Assembly (NCBI GenBank): GCA_012295275.1
Contig: CM022679.1
Span: 9,809,669-9,873,668 of the forward strand
DNA from: Chrysomallon squamiferum
Lineage: Eukaryota > Mollusca > Gastropoda > Neomphalida > Peltospiridae
Length of the DNA: 64,000 nt
Reading direction: 5' to 3'
Part shown: positions 1 to 11,246 of the stretch, piece by piece
Layout of the letters: every line of letters starts with the position of its first letter
Numbering within the stretch: the stretch's first letter is position 1
Translations under genes and position numbers: made by a program
Notes under the pieces: model-generated
Told to the model about the DNA's origin: nothing
Database searches by the model: none
What the model saw: the letters and a program-made list of their open reading frames with translations, nothing else

Positions 1-57
1 TAAACATAACGACCAAAGAGCAAATTATCTCTTAAAATATTTTTTTGTTTATTTTAG

Positions 58-136
58 AATTTGTGGAAAGTTTGCTGACTTGGTGCCCTTTCCACATCCG
101 CCATCAGTAATTGATCTGACCATTTCCAAATGTTAA
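58..136 (+). CDS. Last coding exon of an unidentified plus-strand gene (partial)
   Basis: A T-rich tract ending in TTTTAG (52-57) is a good 3' splice site. From 59 a reading frame runs 25 residues to TAA at 134-136, entered in phase 1 (one base completes a split codon). The tail contains GKFADLVPFPHPPSVIDLT and ends in SKC. A poly(A) signal AATAAA lies at 196-201, about 60 bases after the stop, which fits a real gene end. I do not recognise the protein; the rest of the gene lies left of the window. It converges tail-to-tail on CCZ1. It could be a chance frame, but acceptor, frame, stop and poly(A) signal agree. Confidence 0.45.
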
Positions 137-621
137 CTCGATTTAATTGTATTTACATAACGGTTTCCGTAGTGATTTTCAATTAGAACCATCAGAATAA
201 AGAAAATATTTGTTATAAAACATGCTTTAATTAGTCCGTTAATGTCACGAAATGAGTTTTTAAAAAAATAAATAATAATAAATACATAAATAAATAAATA
301 AAATAATAATATATTAGCACGTGAAACACAGTCTAAAAAAAATGTGTGATACCATTCTAATACTATTGTTTTTTTTTCTTGTTATGTGCCTGATTCTATT
401 GCAAAAATATTTAAATACAGAATATATATATATATATATATATATAAAATAATCTGTTTGTTAAAAAAAAAACACAAACACAATTTTAAAACTATAATAG
501 TTTATACAGTGACATGTGAGCCACTGACAGTACAATAAATAAACATTTCTTTAATTTTTATCTGGACATGAAAATAATTCCATTTATAAATTTATGTATC
601 TTTATTATAATAATAATAATA

Positions 622-657
<36 letters not shown>

Positions 658-944
658 ATTACATATATACACACACACAGACAGCTGTAACAAATTTTAA
701 ATAGCATTAGTCAGTTTTTTTTTTGTTTTTTTGTGCTTAGGTCTCATTTTACTTCTTGACTTGAAAAATGCTTGAGCGAATAACTTTGTCTGAACTGACC
801 AGGCCTTCCTCTGTCATTCAACTTTTAACTAATTTTACAGATATTGTCTTCCAAATATTCAGCTCACAACTATCACTGTATCAGTCCATGGAATAATGAC
901 AGTTGATACGTCAGTGATAAGAACAATGCAGCCATGTTGATTTG
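137..944. other. Convergent intergenic/3' UTR stretch
   Basis: This is the gap between the stop of the left-edge gene and the CCZ1 stop. It holds a (TA)n run near 421-446, a TAA/ATT microsatellite at about 605-657, and TTTATT at 601-606, which read on the minus strand is an AATAAA that could end the CCZ1 transcript. No other coding sequence is visible. Confidence 0.5.
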
Positions 945-3900
945 TCAGTCCAGGAAAAAAACATTGTTCAAATGCATTGAACATAACTTCTTTACCTCTT
1001 CTGAAAAACCAAAAACAAAAAAATGAGAGTTAAATACACATATTAAGAGTTATTTAGTTCCTGTAAATTACAGGATTGTGGTGGATTAACATTAAATTCT
1101 TTATCTTTGAGTGTATATGATAATGAAATATTTATTCTGTTCAACAGAAAAAATGGCAAAGAAATTAAAGACTGGCATAATGTCTGCATTAATTAAATCA
1201 ATTTTATGTCAAAATAAGGCACATTCTGATGCATAGCTGTTAACAGAAATCAATTTTTAAGATAGGTAGATACAAATGTATTAAAATATACAAGTAGACA
1301 TAATAATATATTTTCATTTAACAAACTGAACTGTTTACACAGACCCTAACAACAGAGCCATACACAATTAACAGATGAACACCTGGATACCTGAACAGCT
1401 GTATGGTTAAATAAAATAATACAACTGACTTGAGAATGAATTTATCTAGAAGAGAATGATGGCAAAACTTATGAAATGGGACTTGGGCATTTTAAGGAAA
1501 ATTATCCCATTTAAAATGGTGTTTAACACGCTCTTCATGGTTAAGAATAATTTTTAAATTGTCAAAAATATTAGTAGTAAAATTAGGTGATGCATTTTAA
1601 AACTATGTAGCAATCTCTGAAATTTCTATTATGATTCACCATTCACAATTCATGTCATGAAACTTGAAGAAAAAAAAACTACCCTCAAATGTGTATCCCC
1701 CTCTCTATGTATATGGATTCACATAAAAACAAAAACAGGCTGATTGTTATCTGTATGTTTATTTAGTTGAAACAGGAGACTAAATAACACCTACCATTAA
1801 TGTCAATAAGATTAGCATTCTTCTGATTAATGACAACATAAAATTCCCTCTGGTCTGATTTCTTCCCAACCACCCAGTAGTCAGACGCTGTTTTCACTAC
1901 TGTTTCACCATCTTCATTATCCCTGAAATAAAAATTCAAGCATTTTAAAACACAGTTTCTCTGTAAAACTTATCATCAGTAACTGATCACCCAAAACAAA
2001 AAACAAAACAACCTGAAAGTTTAGTTAATTTACTTATTATGTCTTTTACTCGTTTTAAAACAAATGCATTATTTAAACAAAACATTTCACAGCATTAAAA
2101 TAACTTCAGAACAGAAATGTTTTCGTTACTGACAAAACAAAAGACATGACTGAAGAATATAAATGATTATTAAATGTTAATTCTGTACCTGGTTAAGATC
2201 TGCGTTGATGTCTGCCAGCAGTCTCAGTGTGTCCTGGGGTATGTTCACACCTGTCAGTTTTCTGACATCTACATGTACAGTGGTCTTCTCTGCCAGGTTC
2301 ATATGATTAAAATAAATGTATTTAAACTGTGGATCTGAGGCACTGTGAAATGAAAACAACCATATTGTATTTAGACAGAAATTTACAGTGTAAAGAAAAA
2401 AGCAAAACAAATCTAAATCTCAATTAAAGAAACATGTGAATGAAATATATATATCATTATTATTCTAAAAGATTGTTAAGCATATATATCTTTCTTTTTC
2501 ATTCTGCTATCTTATGCAGTCTTTTTTATTAGCATATTATTTTTAAAACTTTAAGAGCATCAAAACATGGAGATAATTTATATTACATTTTTAGTTTAAG
2601 TTCAACACTCTGCTACTGAACAATGTCCTAATACCTGATTTCTTTTATAGATTTTGGTCCAAAAAATAAATAAATAGAATAAAAAGTAAAATGGGTACAT
2701 TATCTGACTTACTTTAAAGCCATTGATTTCTTGGAATAAACTTCACTAATGTCTGAAGCTAGTTTGCTCATCTGAGATGCTAGAAAACCATCCAGTTTAC
2801 GACAGAGGTCAAATGTCACAGGATATTTAACTGAAAATGTAAATATAATAATCTTTTTAAAAATGTACCTAAAAAGCCCCCCAAAAACTTAATAAATGGA
2901 CATCAGTATCAAAACCAAATATATATATATAGACACCAAGCATATATTATACACACCTATTTTATATAATTATATATATCTACGCATACATCACAGATAT
3001 TTAAATGAATATAGTAATCTGAACACAATTGTATACTAAAATTGAATATTTATATAAATGGATATCAGTATCAAAACTATATATATGCAAACACTGACAT
3101 TATTTCAGTTATATTTATGGAGTTTACTACAAATTACTATTAAACACACATACAGTTTACTACAAACCACTTAATATTTACACTGCATATGAAATACTTT
3201 CTATAGAGACATACATGCATCATTTATTAGCATAACAAGTTTAATACAAATCACTTAATATTTACACGATTTATGAAATACTGAAGTATTAGACACATAC
3301 ACTTATCAGAAATTAGAGCTTACTACAAATCACTTAATATTTACACTATTTATGAAATACTGACGTACTAGACACACATACCATTAATTAACATACAGAT
3401 ACTGGCACTGAGAGCTCGGTAAACCAGCAGCTGACATTCTTCATTGTCTTCTTCTGTGTTGATGTAAACTCTCGGAATCTTCTTCACATTTCCGTCTTCC
3501 TTCAAGTTAACTGGACCAGTTACAAACCTGAAGTATTGTGTAAAAGCAGAAAGCTGGTTAAAAAAAAAAAAGCATGTTTATTATGTAAATATTCTTTAAC
3601 TTCCATAATACTGCACAAGATATCCATTAAAGTCTTGACTTCATAGGACATCTGCACTCCATGTAGGTAATGGCAGTCTAATTACCAGTCTAAGTACATG
3701 ACTACAAAAAGAGCAGATTTAGAAACTACATTTTAAAAATTAATAATAAATATATAATCTATAGCATCTTTTCTATTTTCTACATTTAGGTGATTCTATG
3801 TTCTTGTTTTCTGATCAGTGATGAATGGATAGTGTTAAAAATTATCTACATCATCTACTTGTTAATTAAAACTGATTTTACAGATATACTCATGAAAGCA

Positions 3901-6900
3901 TACATCTGAAGGATCATTTTATTTTTATTGCATGTGCTCTACAATGCACAGACAAACATTAGAATTAAAACCAAACTTTTTAAATCAGATTACATCAAAT
4001 TATAATTAATATATTAATACAACTAAGTGTGCATATTTTTACTTTTTATTACTATTATTTGTTCTGTATTTTGTATTTTTGTTCTTGTTGCCTGTTTTAG
4101 AAAAATAAAATCTAGACTGTAATAAAGAGTGTTAAGAACAACTGCTTACTTTGCAAAATACGAGGACCCTTGCAAAGCTCCGCCAGAGCGGGTTTGTCCA
4201 CACTGAAGTTCACTTTCCATGTGTGTGGGAAACAGACTGGTTGTGAGATATTTGTACATGATCCTCATATCATCTTGTTCTAGACCACTCCTACAATAAA
4301 ACCATCAAATATCAGCTTTCTTACAAACATTCCTACAATAAAAACATTAAATATCAGCTTTCTCACAAACACTCTTACAATAAAACCATTAAATATCAGC
4401 TTTCTCACAAACACTCCTACAATAAAACCATTAAATATCAGCTTTCTTACAAACACTCCTACATCAAATATCAGCTTTCTCACAAACACTCCTACATTAA
4501 ATATCAGCTTTCTCACAAACACTCCTACATTAAATATTAGCTTTCTCACCAACACTCCTACATTAAATATCAGCTTTCTCACAAACACTCCTACATTAAA
4601 TATCAGCTTTCTCAAACACTCCTTCAATAAAAACATCAAATATCAGCTTTCTCACAAACACTCCTACAATAAAAACATCAAAAATCAGCTTTCTCAGAAA
4701 CACTCCTACAATAAAAACATCAAATATCAGCTTTCTCACAAACACTCTTACAATAAAAACATTAAATATCAGCTTTCTCACAGACTCCTAGAACAAAAAC
4801 ACTAAATACTATCTTTCTCAAAGAGTCTTGTAGGAAAACATTCTGACCAATTTTTTTGAGGCTGAGATAATTAGCAATACACCCATTATTTACTATACTT
4901 ACCAGACAAGCTGATCACTGTAAAGAAATGCTGTGTATTTAATGATTGGAAAAGCTGCCTCGAGTTGATTAATGAAACACTGAATCCTTAAGTATGTGTT
5001 CTTGTCCAGAGGAAGGAAGTGAATTCCATTAAACACATCCAGAATGTCACTCTGGGGCATCCTCAATGTCATCAGATACTGGAGAAAAAAACAAAATATA
5101 CATAGTCAGTTCAGCTGTTTTATTTTAAATAATTTAGATCTGCGGCCAATTCCTAAATATGTTTTAATCTGAATTCCATTTCAAAGGTTATCCACTGGTA
5201 ATTAAATCTTAAAAACCTCAATGAAAATTAATTGATATTGTTTATTATTGTAGGTTTTTTTGGTGGCAGTTGGAGGTTAAATTTGTATCTTTTTTTTTTG
5301 TGGGGTTTTTTTCAATATTAGATATCTTTAAATAAAGGAACAATGTAAAAAACACTACATACATAATATGTGTATGTGTTTGTGTGTGTGTGTGTGTGTT
5401 TTGCTTTGTGTACACCACATATAGTTAATTGTTGTTGTGTTGTTGATCTTTTAATTTTAACAAAATAAAAATTATAATCTCAAATTTTTTAGGTAAAATT
5501 TATTTATTTACCCTTTCATAAAAATGTTCCAGTCGCTGTTTGAGAATCTGTATGTCACCATTAGCTCTCTGAAGAATGTTATCAAATGTTCCATTAAAAA
5601 GCTGAAAAATATTTACAGAACAAAATTATTATGAATATTAATAAAGTTTTATTTTTTAAATAATCTAGTTCATCTTCAGCTATGGAATCCTCTGATTATA
5701 TCAAATGTTTTATTTTTAAATCAATCCATAGTATAGGGGGTTAATGAAACAAACATTTCAAAGTATTTTTTCACAAACCTCTTTTAAATACAAGATATTT
5801 CAATGGGGATTTTATCACAAAACGTTTTTGTTATTATTATTATTTTTTTTTTTTTAGAAACAGTTTTAAATACAAGACATTTGTGAAAGAATTTTTCACC
5901 AACATATTTAAATATAACTGATTTCAAAGTATCTTCCATTCAGACATTTTTAAATACAAATCATTTCAATCTTTTTTTTCACATTTCAAAGCATTTTTTC
6001 ATAAATTATTTTAATATAAAATATTTCAATGGGTTTATTTTCAAAGCTTTTTTCATAAATTGTTTTAATACAAAACATGTCAATGGTTTTTATCACAAGA
6101 CTTTTCAAAGTTTTTTTCACAAACTTGAAACATTCTGTAGGCCTGTTTGAGTACAGCAGCAAATACTGAATCTTGTACATCATCTTCTCTGTATTCTGCA
6201 TAGGTGTGACCATCTTTAACCTTCTCACTAAATGGAATGGATACTGTCTGCAATGAAATTAATACAATACAAATTATCTATCATTAGAGTCAAACAGTGG
6301 CACAAAGAGAATAAATATTTTTGTTTTTATCATTATCTTACATACAATTTTTTGCTCAGTCGAATGAATGCTTTTAAGAGCCACTATAGAAGTCAAAATA
6401 CAAGGAGTTCTAAAGGAATATCTAGGGTTTCATTTCATGAAGTGATGAAAGAATATCTGCTGTTTCATATCGTATGAAGTTTAAGCATATCCACAATAAT
6501 GCTAGGTGTGCCAAATTCAGATATTCTGCTGCTTGCTACTCATCTCAGTTATAAAGAGTTTAAAAACAGAAATGAAATTGTTCTTTAACCTTAAGTTGAA
6601 ATATATCAGACTGATTTCATACATCGATTTTAAAATGAATTAGCATGAAAGTTAATTTAAAACATGCATGAAGCTTGGTTTTCTTTTTATAAAATATTTA
6701 AAATAATATGTAGTTGTCAGCTACTATCAGTTTCAGTTAATTAAAGTTTGTTGTAATAATTAGAAATCTCTGAAGTCCTAAGGTGATTTCCTATGCATTC
6801 TGGCAAAATCAGTGAATATGTTCAATTTACTGTAAGTCAGTTAATATAGTAACAATGACGATTATAACTTAAATTCGTTAAAAGCTAAATTAACAAACCA

Positions 6901-8771
6901 TGGCCATCCAGAATTCTGGTTCTGGCTCAAGAAAGAGCTGTCTTGTCTTCTGTGTGTGTACACTTTCACACGGTTTGTCAGAAAATGTTCTAAAATGCAA
7001 TTTAAAAAAAAACAAATAACATTTATATTAAAAAAATATATATATATATATCCATATTTGCTTCTTTTTTTTTTTGATGGAATAAATGGATTTTTTATAA
7101 ATTATAAATTTTATTTTTGTATGTAAAATTAAATAATTTTAGGTTATAAAAATAATACAAAACAAAAAAAAATGACAAAGATGGTGTATAAATATTAAAA
7201 TAATACTCTTGATAAACTGATTCTGCTAAATTTATTACCATTTTTCTTTGAAAGGTGAATAGTTCACTCAAATAGTTAATGAAATTATTTTTCATTTGTT
7301 AACTGATGATTGTTTATAGTACAATTATGTTACTGACAGAAAATGTGCTGTCTACCTTTAATACAAAACATAGAGAAATGAAGCAATATTTGAAAGTAAT
7401 ACATGTTTTACCAAACATTCTCTTTATGTAATAATGCATGAAACATCCATTAGTTCGTGACTGCAAAACAATTCACTTCTAGTCTGCTTTTTTAAAATTA
7501 TTTTTCTTACAATCTTTATTCTGAAATAGCAAACTCCTGTCATTAGCTTACTCTGAAAATTTCACAATGGCTTCACTCAGACCAATATTCTTTATCTGAC
7601 TGTCAATGTCTGTGGTCTTTGGATAGTAGAACATAATCTTTTTTTCCTCCTGAAACAAAAATTTGGCAAATAATTAACATCTATCTCTTGAATTTAACAA
7701 TATAACTATGGAACAATATTTGTTAAATATATAATTAAAGATGAATAAAAAAGTTAACAGTATAGTTTAAAAAAGAAAACTGAAAAAAAAAAAAAAAAAC
7801 CCCATTCTGCCTCACATAAACATGATCTAGTTCTGACAGTTTATATTTTGCTTGCATATTAACTGACCATGCTGACTGAAGCTTTTCTGCCACAGTATTT
7901 AGAATGAGTTATGTGTCAATCAAACATTTTCTCCAAGGGGTAGAGTTTGAAAAATGTTTGAAAGCCTCTGATCTAGCCTGTTGGTTTGTCTGGCTTATAT
8001 AATATTTCTTTAATATATATTTTTTTTCCATACTAGGCTTCTGTGGTGAATTTTTATACTGTTTGATTCTGGTTTGATTGTTGACCAGTAGATTTTCAAC
8101 TGATAATTAAAACCGAACTTTCTGTCTAAAATTACTATCTAACATGTATTTGTGTTTCTAGTGACATTTAATGAAGTTTGTAACTATATTAAAGTGAATG
8201 ATTTAGTTTTATATGTCAGAGATTTAAGAATGGCACTATGTTCACTGATCTTAATAATAAATAAATGATCGGAATAAATGGAACTGAACAGCAAATGGTG
8301 TTAGTTTCCCATCTGAACCACACAGTTACACATTCACAATATTTAAATTGTTTTGTCCTGTAAATGTACCTAAATATTTCAGTGAAAGAAAAATGCAAGT
8401 GAAAATATTTGAAAGAAAAAGAAAAGGATGAGGTTATAATATTCATAATAATTATAATTTGCAGTTTAATCCATCTTTACTCCTTTAGACTTTAGCCTTA
8501 GGAAATTAGGTATATCAGAATCACTCTAAGACTGTGCCTCGTTATTGCGCTTTGTTGTATGGTGCTGGTACGAATGTAAATATGTCTAAGATCAATGGAG
8601 CTTGTCGAATTAAACGACAAACCTAAACTGCAAATTACCGAAGAAAAAATCATTGATATACTCATAATACTGCATTAAAACACGACAAATTACCTCCCCT
8701 TCTCTTGGACCATATTTAGGATTAAAAATAAAGAAATTTAACAGTGTTGAAGAAGAAGCCCTGTTACTCAT
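945..8771 (-). CDS. CCZ1: Vacuolar fusion protein CCZ1 homolog (12 coding exons)
   Basis: CCZ1 pairs with MON1 as the guanine-nucleotide exchange factor that loads Rab7 on late endosomes and autophagosomes. Coding exons in transcript order: 8771-8694, 7649-7552, 6989-6899, 6247-6125, 5601-5512, 5078-4903, 4290-4150, 3527-3382, 2830-2713, 2342-2189, 1922-1795, 1000-945. All join at GT/AG. About 466 residues are predicted, against about 480 in vertebrates. Recognisable family blocks: N-terminal longin start (LNFFIFNPKYGPREGE), FLPLDKNTYLRIQ, KYTAFLYSDQLVWSGLEQDD, DPQFKYIYFNHMNLAEK, SDYWVVGKKSD, QKNANLI, and the C-terminal FFLD stop. The start is the ATG giving MSNRASSS, directly before the family N-terminus. 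One oddity: exon 10 to 11 joined by GT-AG is 2 bases out of phase (see findings). Confidence 0.95.
1923..2188 (-). other. CCZ1: CCZ1 intron 10 with a phase conflict
   Basis: The donor (CAG|GTACAG) follows exon 10 in phase 0. The only acceptor before exon 11 (TTTCAG|GGATAATG) needs two preceding bases to keep the conserved D-N-E-D...SDYWVVGKK frame. Joined directly they give Q-G-stop. Vertebrate CCZ1 has Val-Asp here, which a GT plus the exon's G would encode. Confidence 0.5.
2880..3381 (-). repeat. Diverged tandem repeat next to the exon-8 donor (CCZ1 intron 8)
   Basis: Three to four diverged units of roughly 60-100 bp share CACTTAATATTTACAC and TATGAAATACT on the plus strand. The unit nearest exon 8 runs into the real donor (GTATGTGTGTCTAG on the coding strand). 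The next units carry similar GTATGTGTCTA and GTATGTCTCTA strings, so the donor-proximal sequence has been duplicated. Confidence 0.6.
4288..4820 (-). repeat. Minisatellite built on the exon-7 acceptor (CCZ1 intron 6)
   Basis: About 13-14 units of 33-43 bp with the plus-strand core ATATCAGCTTTCTCACAAAC plus ACTCCTACAATAAAA. Read on the gene strand, each full unit contains a T-rich tract, TTGTAG and then GAGTG. That equals the genuine 3' splice site (TATTGTAG|GAGTGGTC at 4291/4290) including the first bases of exon 7. Some central units have lost the CAATAAAA part and therefore the pyrimidine tract. Small reading frames across it are repeat artefacts. Confidence 0.85.
5750..6124 (-). repeat. 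Diverged tandem repeats next to the exon-4 donor (CCZ1 intron 4)
   Basis: Several A/T-rich units on the plus strand repeat the order CAAAG-T(n)-CA(C/T)AAA, TTTTAAATA(C/T)AA and ATTTCAATGG. The unit touching exon 4 contains the real donor (CAA|GTTTGTGAAA on the coding strand), and later units have TTTATGAAAAAAGCTTTGAAA. Divergence is greater than in intron 6. Confidence 0.5.
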
Positions 8772-10030
8772 GGTATATCGTCGGTTTAGGTGGTCCAGCT
8801 GGTTCACTTGTCAACATATAATATCCACTTAATACTAATATAACTTAAAATCTCCATTGCTCTTTCAAAACGAAAGCTACTCCCATCATCTGCAATAACA
8901 TTAAAAGCAGCGCCACCATCTAATAAAATTGGCGAGTAATGGCTGTTTGTCCGGATATCACAGACCTGAGTATGAGCTATTTGACCGGACTGAAACAAAC
9001 AAAAACTGACTTCTTTCGTCAAAAAGAAATCAGTTTTTGTTTTATTTGGTTTTTATGCTCTCTAGCAAACTGAACAATATAAACTATTGAACTTTATATT
9101 ATTATAAAAATGTGTTTCGTTTATTAAATTAATTAATCATTTTAATTTAATTTCCAAGAAAGAGCTGGTCATGTTAACATATTAATAACTTAAAAATAAA
9201 TCTAATTAATGTTTCAATATAAATAATCTTTCATTCAAAAATATCGTAAAAGCTAAATAAATATTTGTAACAGAAAATAGATCATGGATTTATAATGCTA
9301 AAAATGCTTTTGAAGTACCTTTCTTTAAAAAGTATACTCAGGTTTGCTAAAACAATTTCGAGATTCAGTTAGGTATATTATTATTATTATTATTATTATT
9401 ATTTTTTGGTGTTGTTGTTGCTGTTATTGCTGCTGCTGCTGTTGACAGTGATGCATATTAACTTGTTAAAGGAACAAAATGAAACCATTATGTACTGATG
9501 TGAATATTGCTGATATTCATCATCAGTCAAATATAAAACAAGGCTGCATAACCAATGATTTTAATAACTATGTATTTAATTTGCTATACTAATGAATATA
9601 CATGTATATATTTGTTTGTATAGAAGATAATTAGTCAAGACAACTGACAAAACATTATTTATTAATTCACGTGACCATCCCAGGTGCACAACCCTGAACC
9701 GTATATTACATATGTTTTTCATTCGGCTATGGTACTAAAATATCTTCTTCTTTTCTTATCCCCAACCCCCACACTTTTAATAAGAACTTAATTTGTGAAT
9801 TAACAGAAATGAATCGTTTGGTAGTTATAATTAAAAATTTGAAAAGTATGTATCATACAATGCTAAATTTGTTATTTATTTATTTAAATGAGTTATTTTA
9901 AAATGTTATTTAATATAAATATTTATATTATGTGTATTTAAATCACACCGTAATCACTCACTTAGCCATATATCCATCCGCCATACATTGTCTTCTCTAA
10001 CTATTTCTCCTCTATTTATTTAATAACCAC

Positions 10031-10075
<45 letters not shown>

Positions 10076-11164
10076 ATCTTTAATGTCGTACACCATAATA
10101 AATATTTATTAAATTCAAATATAATAATTTAGAATGGTTAAGTAGAAACGTTAGATCAGCGTTTAACAAAACAAACAAACAAAAAAAAAAAAAAAAAATG
10201 GGCACATATATAAAATGTCGTGCCCAGTATGCCAATGACGTCATATTTATACTCCCAAACAACCGGAAGTACTGGAAATCACATACAGTAAAATGGCGTG
10301 AAGTACGGAATTTTATTTCTTTTCTTGGAATTATGCTTTTTTTTCTAATTTATTTTTAATGCTTTACTTGAATTATCGAAGCAAATGCACTTCATTTTAT
10401 TATGCTACAGATAAACAAACATAATTACATTTCTTACTATGTTTAAACAGGTAGTAAAATATTTGCAATCGATAATTTTTTTTATTATTATTATTTATTT
10501 TATTTGGTTTTTTTTTTTCAGATCAACACATTATAAAACTAACAACTGCTTTTATTGCATAAGTTCATTATATGTTAACAATAATAATAAAAGTATCGTA
10601 CAATTTTGATATTTTAAAAAAAAAGTAATAATAATAATATTAAAGAAAATTTAAAAGAAAAGTGAGAATAAAGGTTATTTTTGTACTCCTTGTTCGTAAA
10701 AGTTTTATTCATTATTTTTCTATTTCCACGGTATTTATTTATTTATTGCTACTGCTAACGGATGTATAAAATGGTCATATAAAACTCAATATAACCACCT
10801 TCTTTTTCAAACTCATAAAAACAACCAATTTTTCCAAGCTATCATTTCTAAATTGAAAAAATTTACTACAAACATCAGTCTGCTGACAAGGGATAGACAT
10901 AAACTGTCAGAATACGTTTTACCGACTTTATTTTGAAAAATATGGAAACAAAAGAAACCAGCCAGTTTGTTATAATTATTTCTAATTTTTTAATTTAACA
11001 ATTACTGAACATTCATTACGTTCAATGAGGTTCGTTGCTAGTTATTGCAAGGATGTTTAGCAAATTGTTAAAATTAATAATATTATGACATAGTACATCA
11101 TACAAAAAAAATGTTGAAACAAAACAAAACAAAAATAACAATATAGATAAAGGAAAAATACTGA
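8772..11164. other. Intergenic region upstream of CCZ1
   Basis: The first 250 bp are less AT-rich than their surroundings and probably hold the CCZ1 promoter and 5' UTR. After that come microsatellites (ATT at about 9378-9402, AAT at about 10030-10070) and the promoter-like cluster described separately. No exon with homology was found. Confidence 0.4.
10226..10300. promoter_or_regulatory. Composite promoter-like element with no assigned gene
   Basis: Within 70 bp lie CCAAT (10232-10236), a perfect cAMP-response element TGACGTCA (10236-10243), an ETS core ACCGGAAGT (10262-10270) and AAATGGCG (10291-10298), which resembles the YY1/initiator motif of housekeeping promoters. On the minus strand TATAAAT lies in the same cluster. 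In this AT-rich context the density is striking. The first plus-strand ATG is followed at once by a stop (ATG GCG TGA), so any transcript would need a downstream start or be non-coding. Confidence 0.4.
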
Positions 11165-11246
11165 CGTCGCCGACAGGATTCGAACCTGTGCGGGGAAACC
11201 CCAATGGATTTCGAGTCCATCGCCTTAACCACTCGGCCACGACGAC
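11165..11246 (-). tRNA. tRNA-Ser (anticodon CGA)
   Basis: This is an 82-nt sequence that folds as a class II tRNA. The acceptor stem pairs GTCGTCG with CGGCGAC and the discriminator base is G. The A-box-like TGGCCGAGTGG is followed by the anticodon loop CTCGAAA (CGA, reading UCG codons). A long variable arm (TTGGGGTTTCCCCGC) is followed by the B box GGTTCGAATCC. No intron is visible. A T-run on the transcribed strand just downstream (11154-11158) is a Pol III terminator. Confidence 0.97.

Noticed and set aside
4280-4781. 119- and 61-residue frames with RKLIFNVGVFV repeats
   Set aside because: They lie within CCZ1 intron 6 and simply translate the acceptor-derived minisatellite.
8804-9022. 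72-residue minus-strand frame just upstream of CCZ1
   Set aside because: No homology, and it sits where the CCZ1 promoter and 5' UTR are expected.
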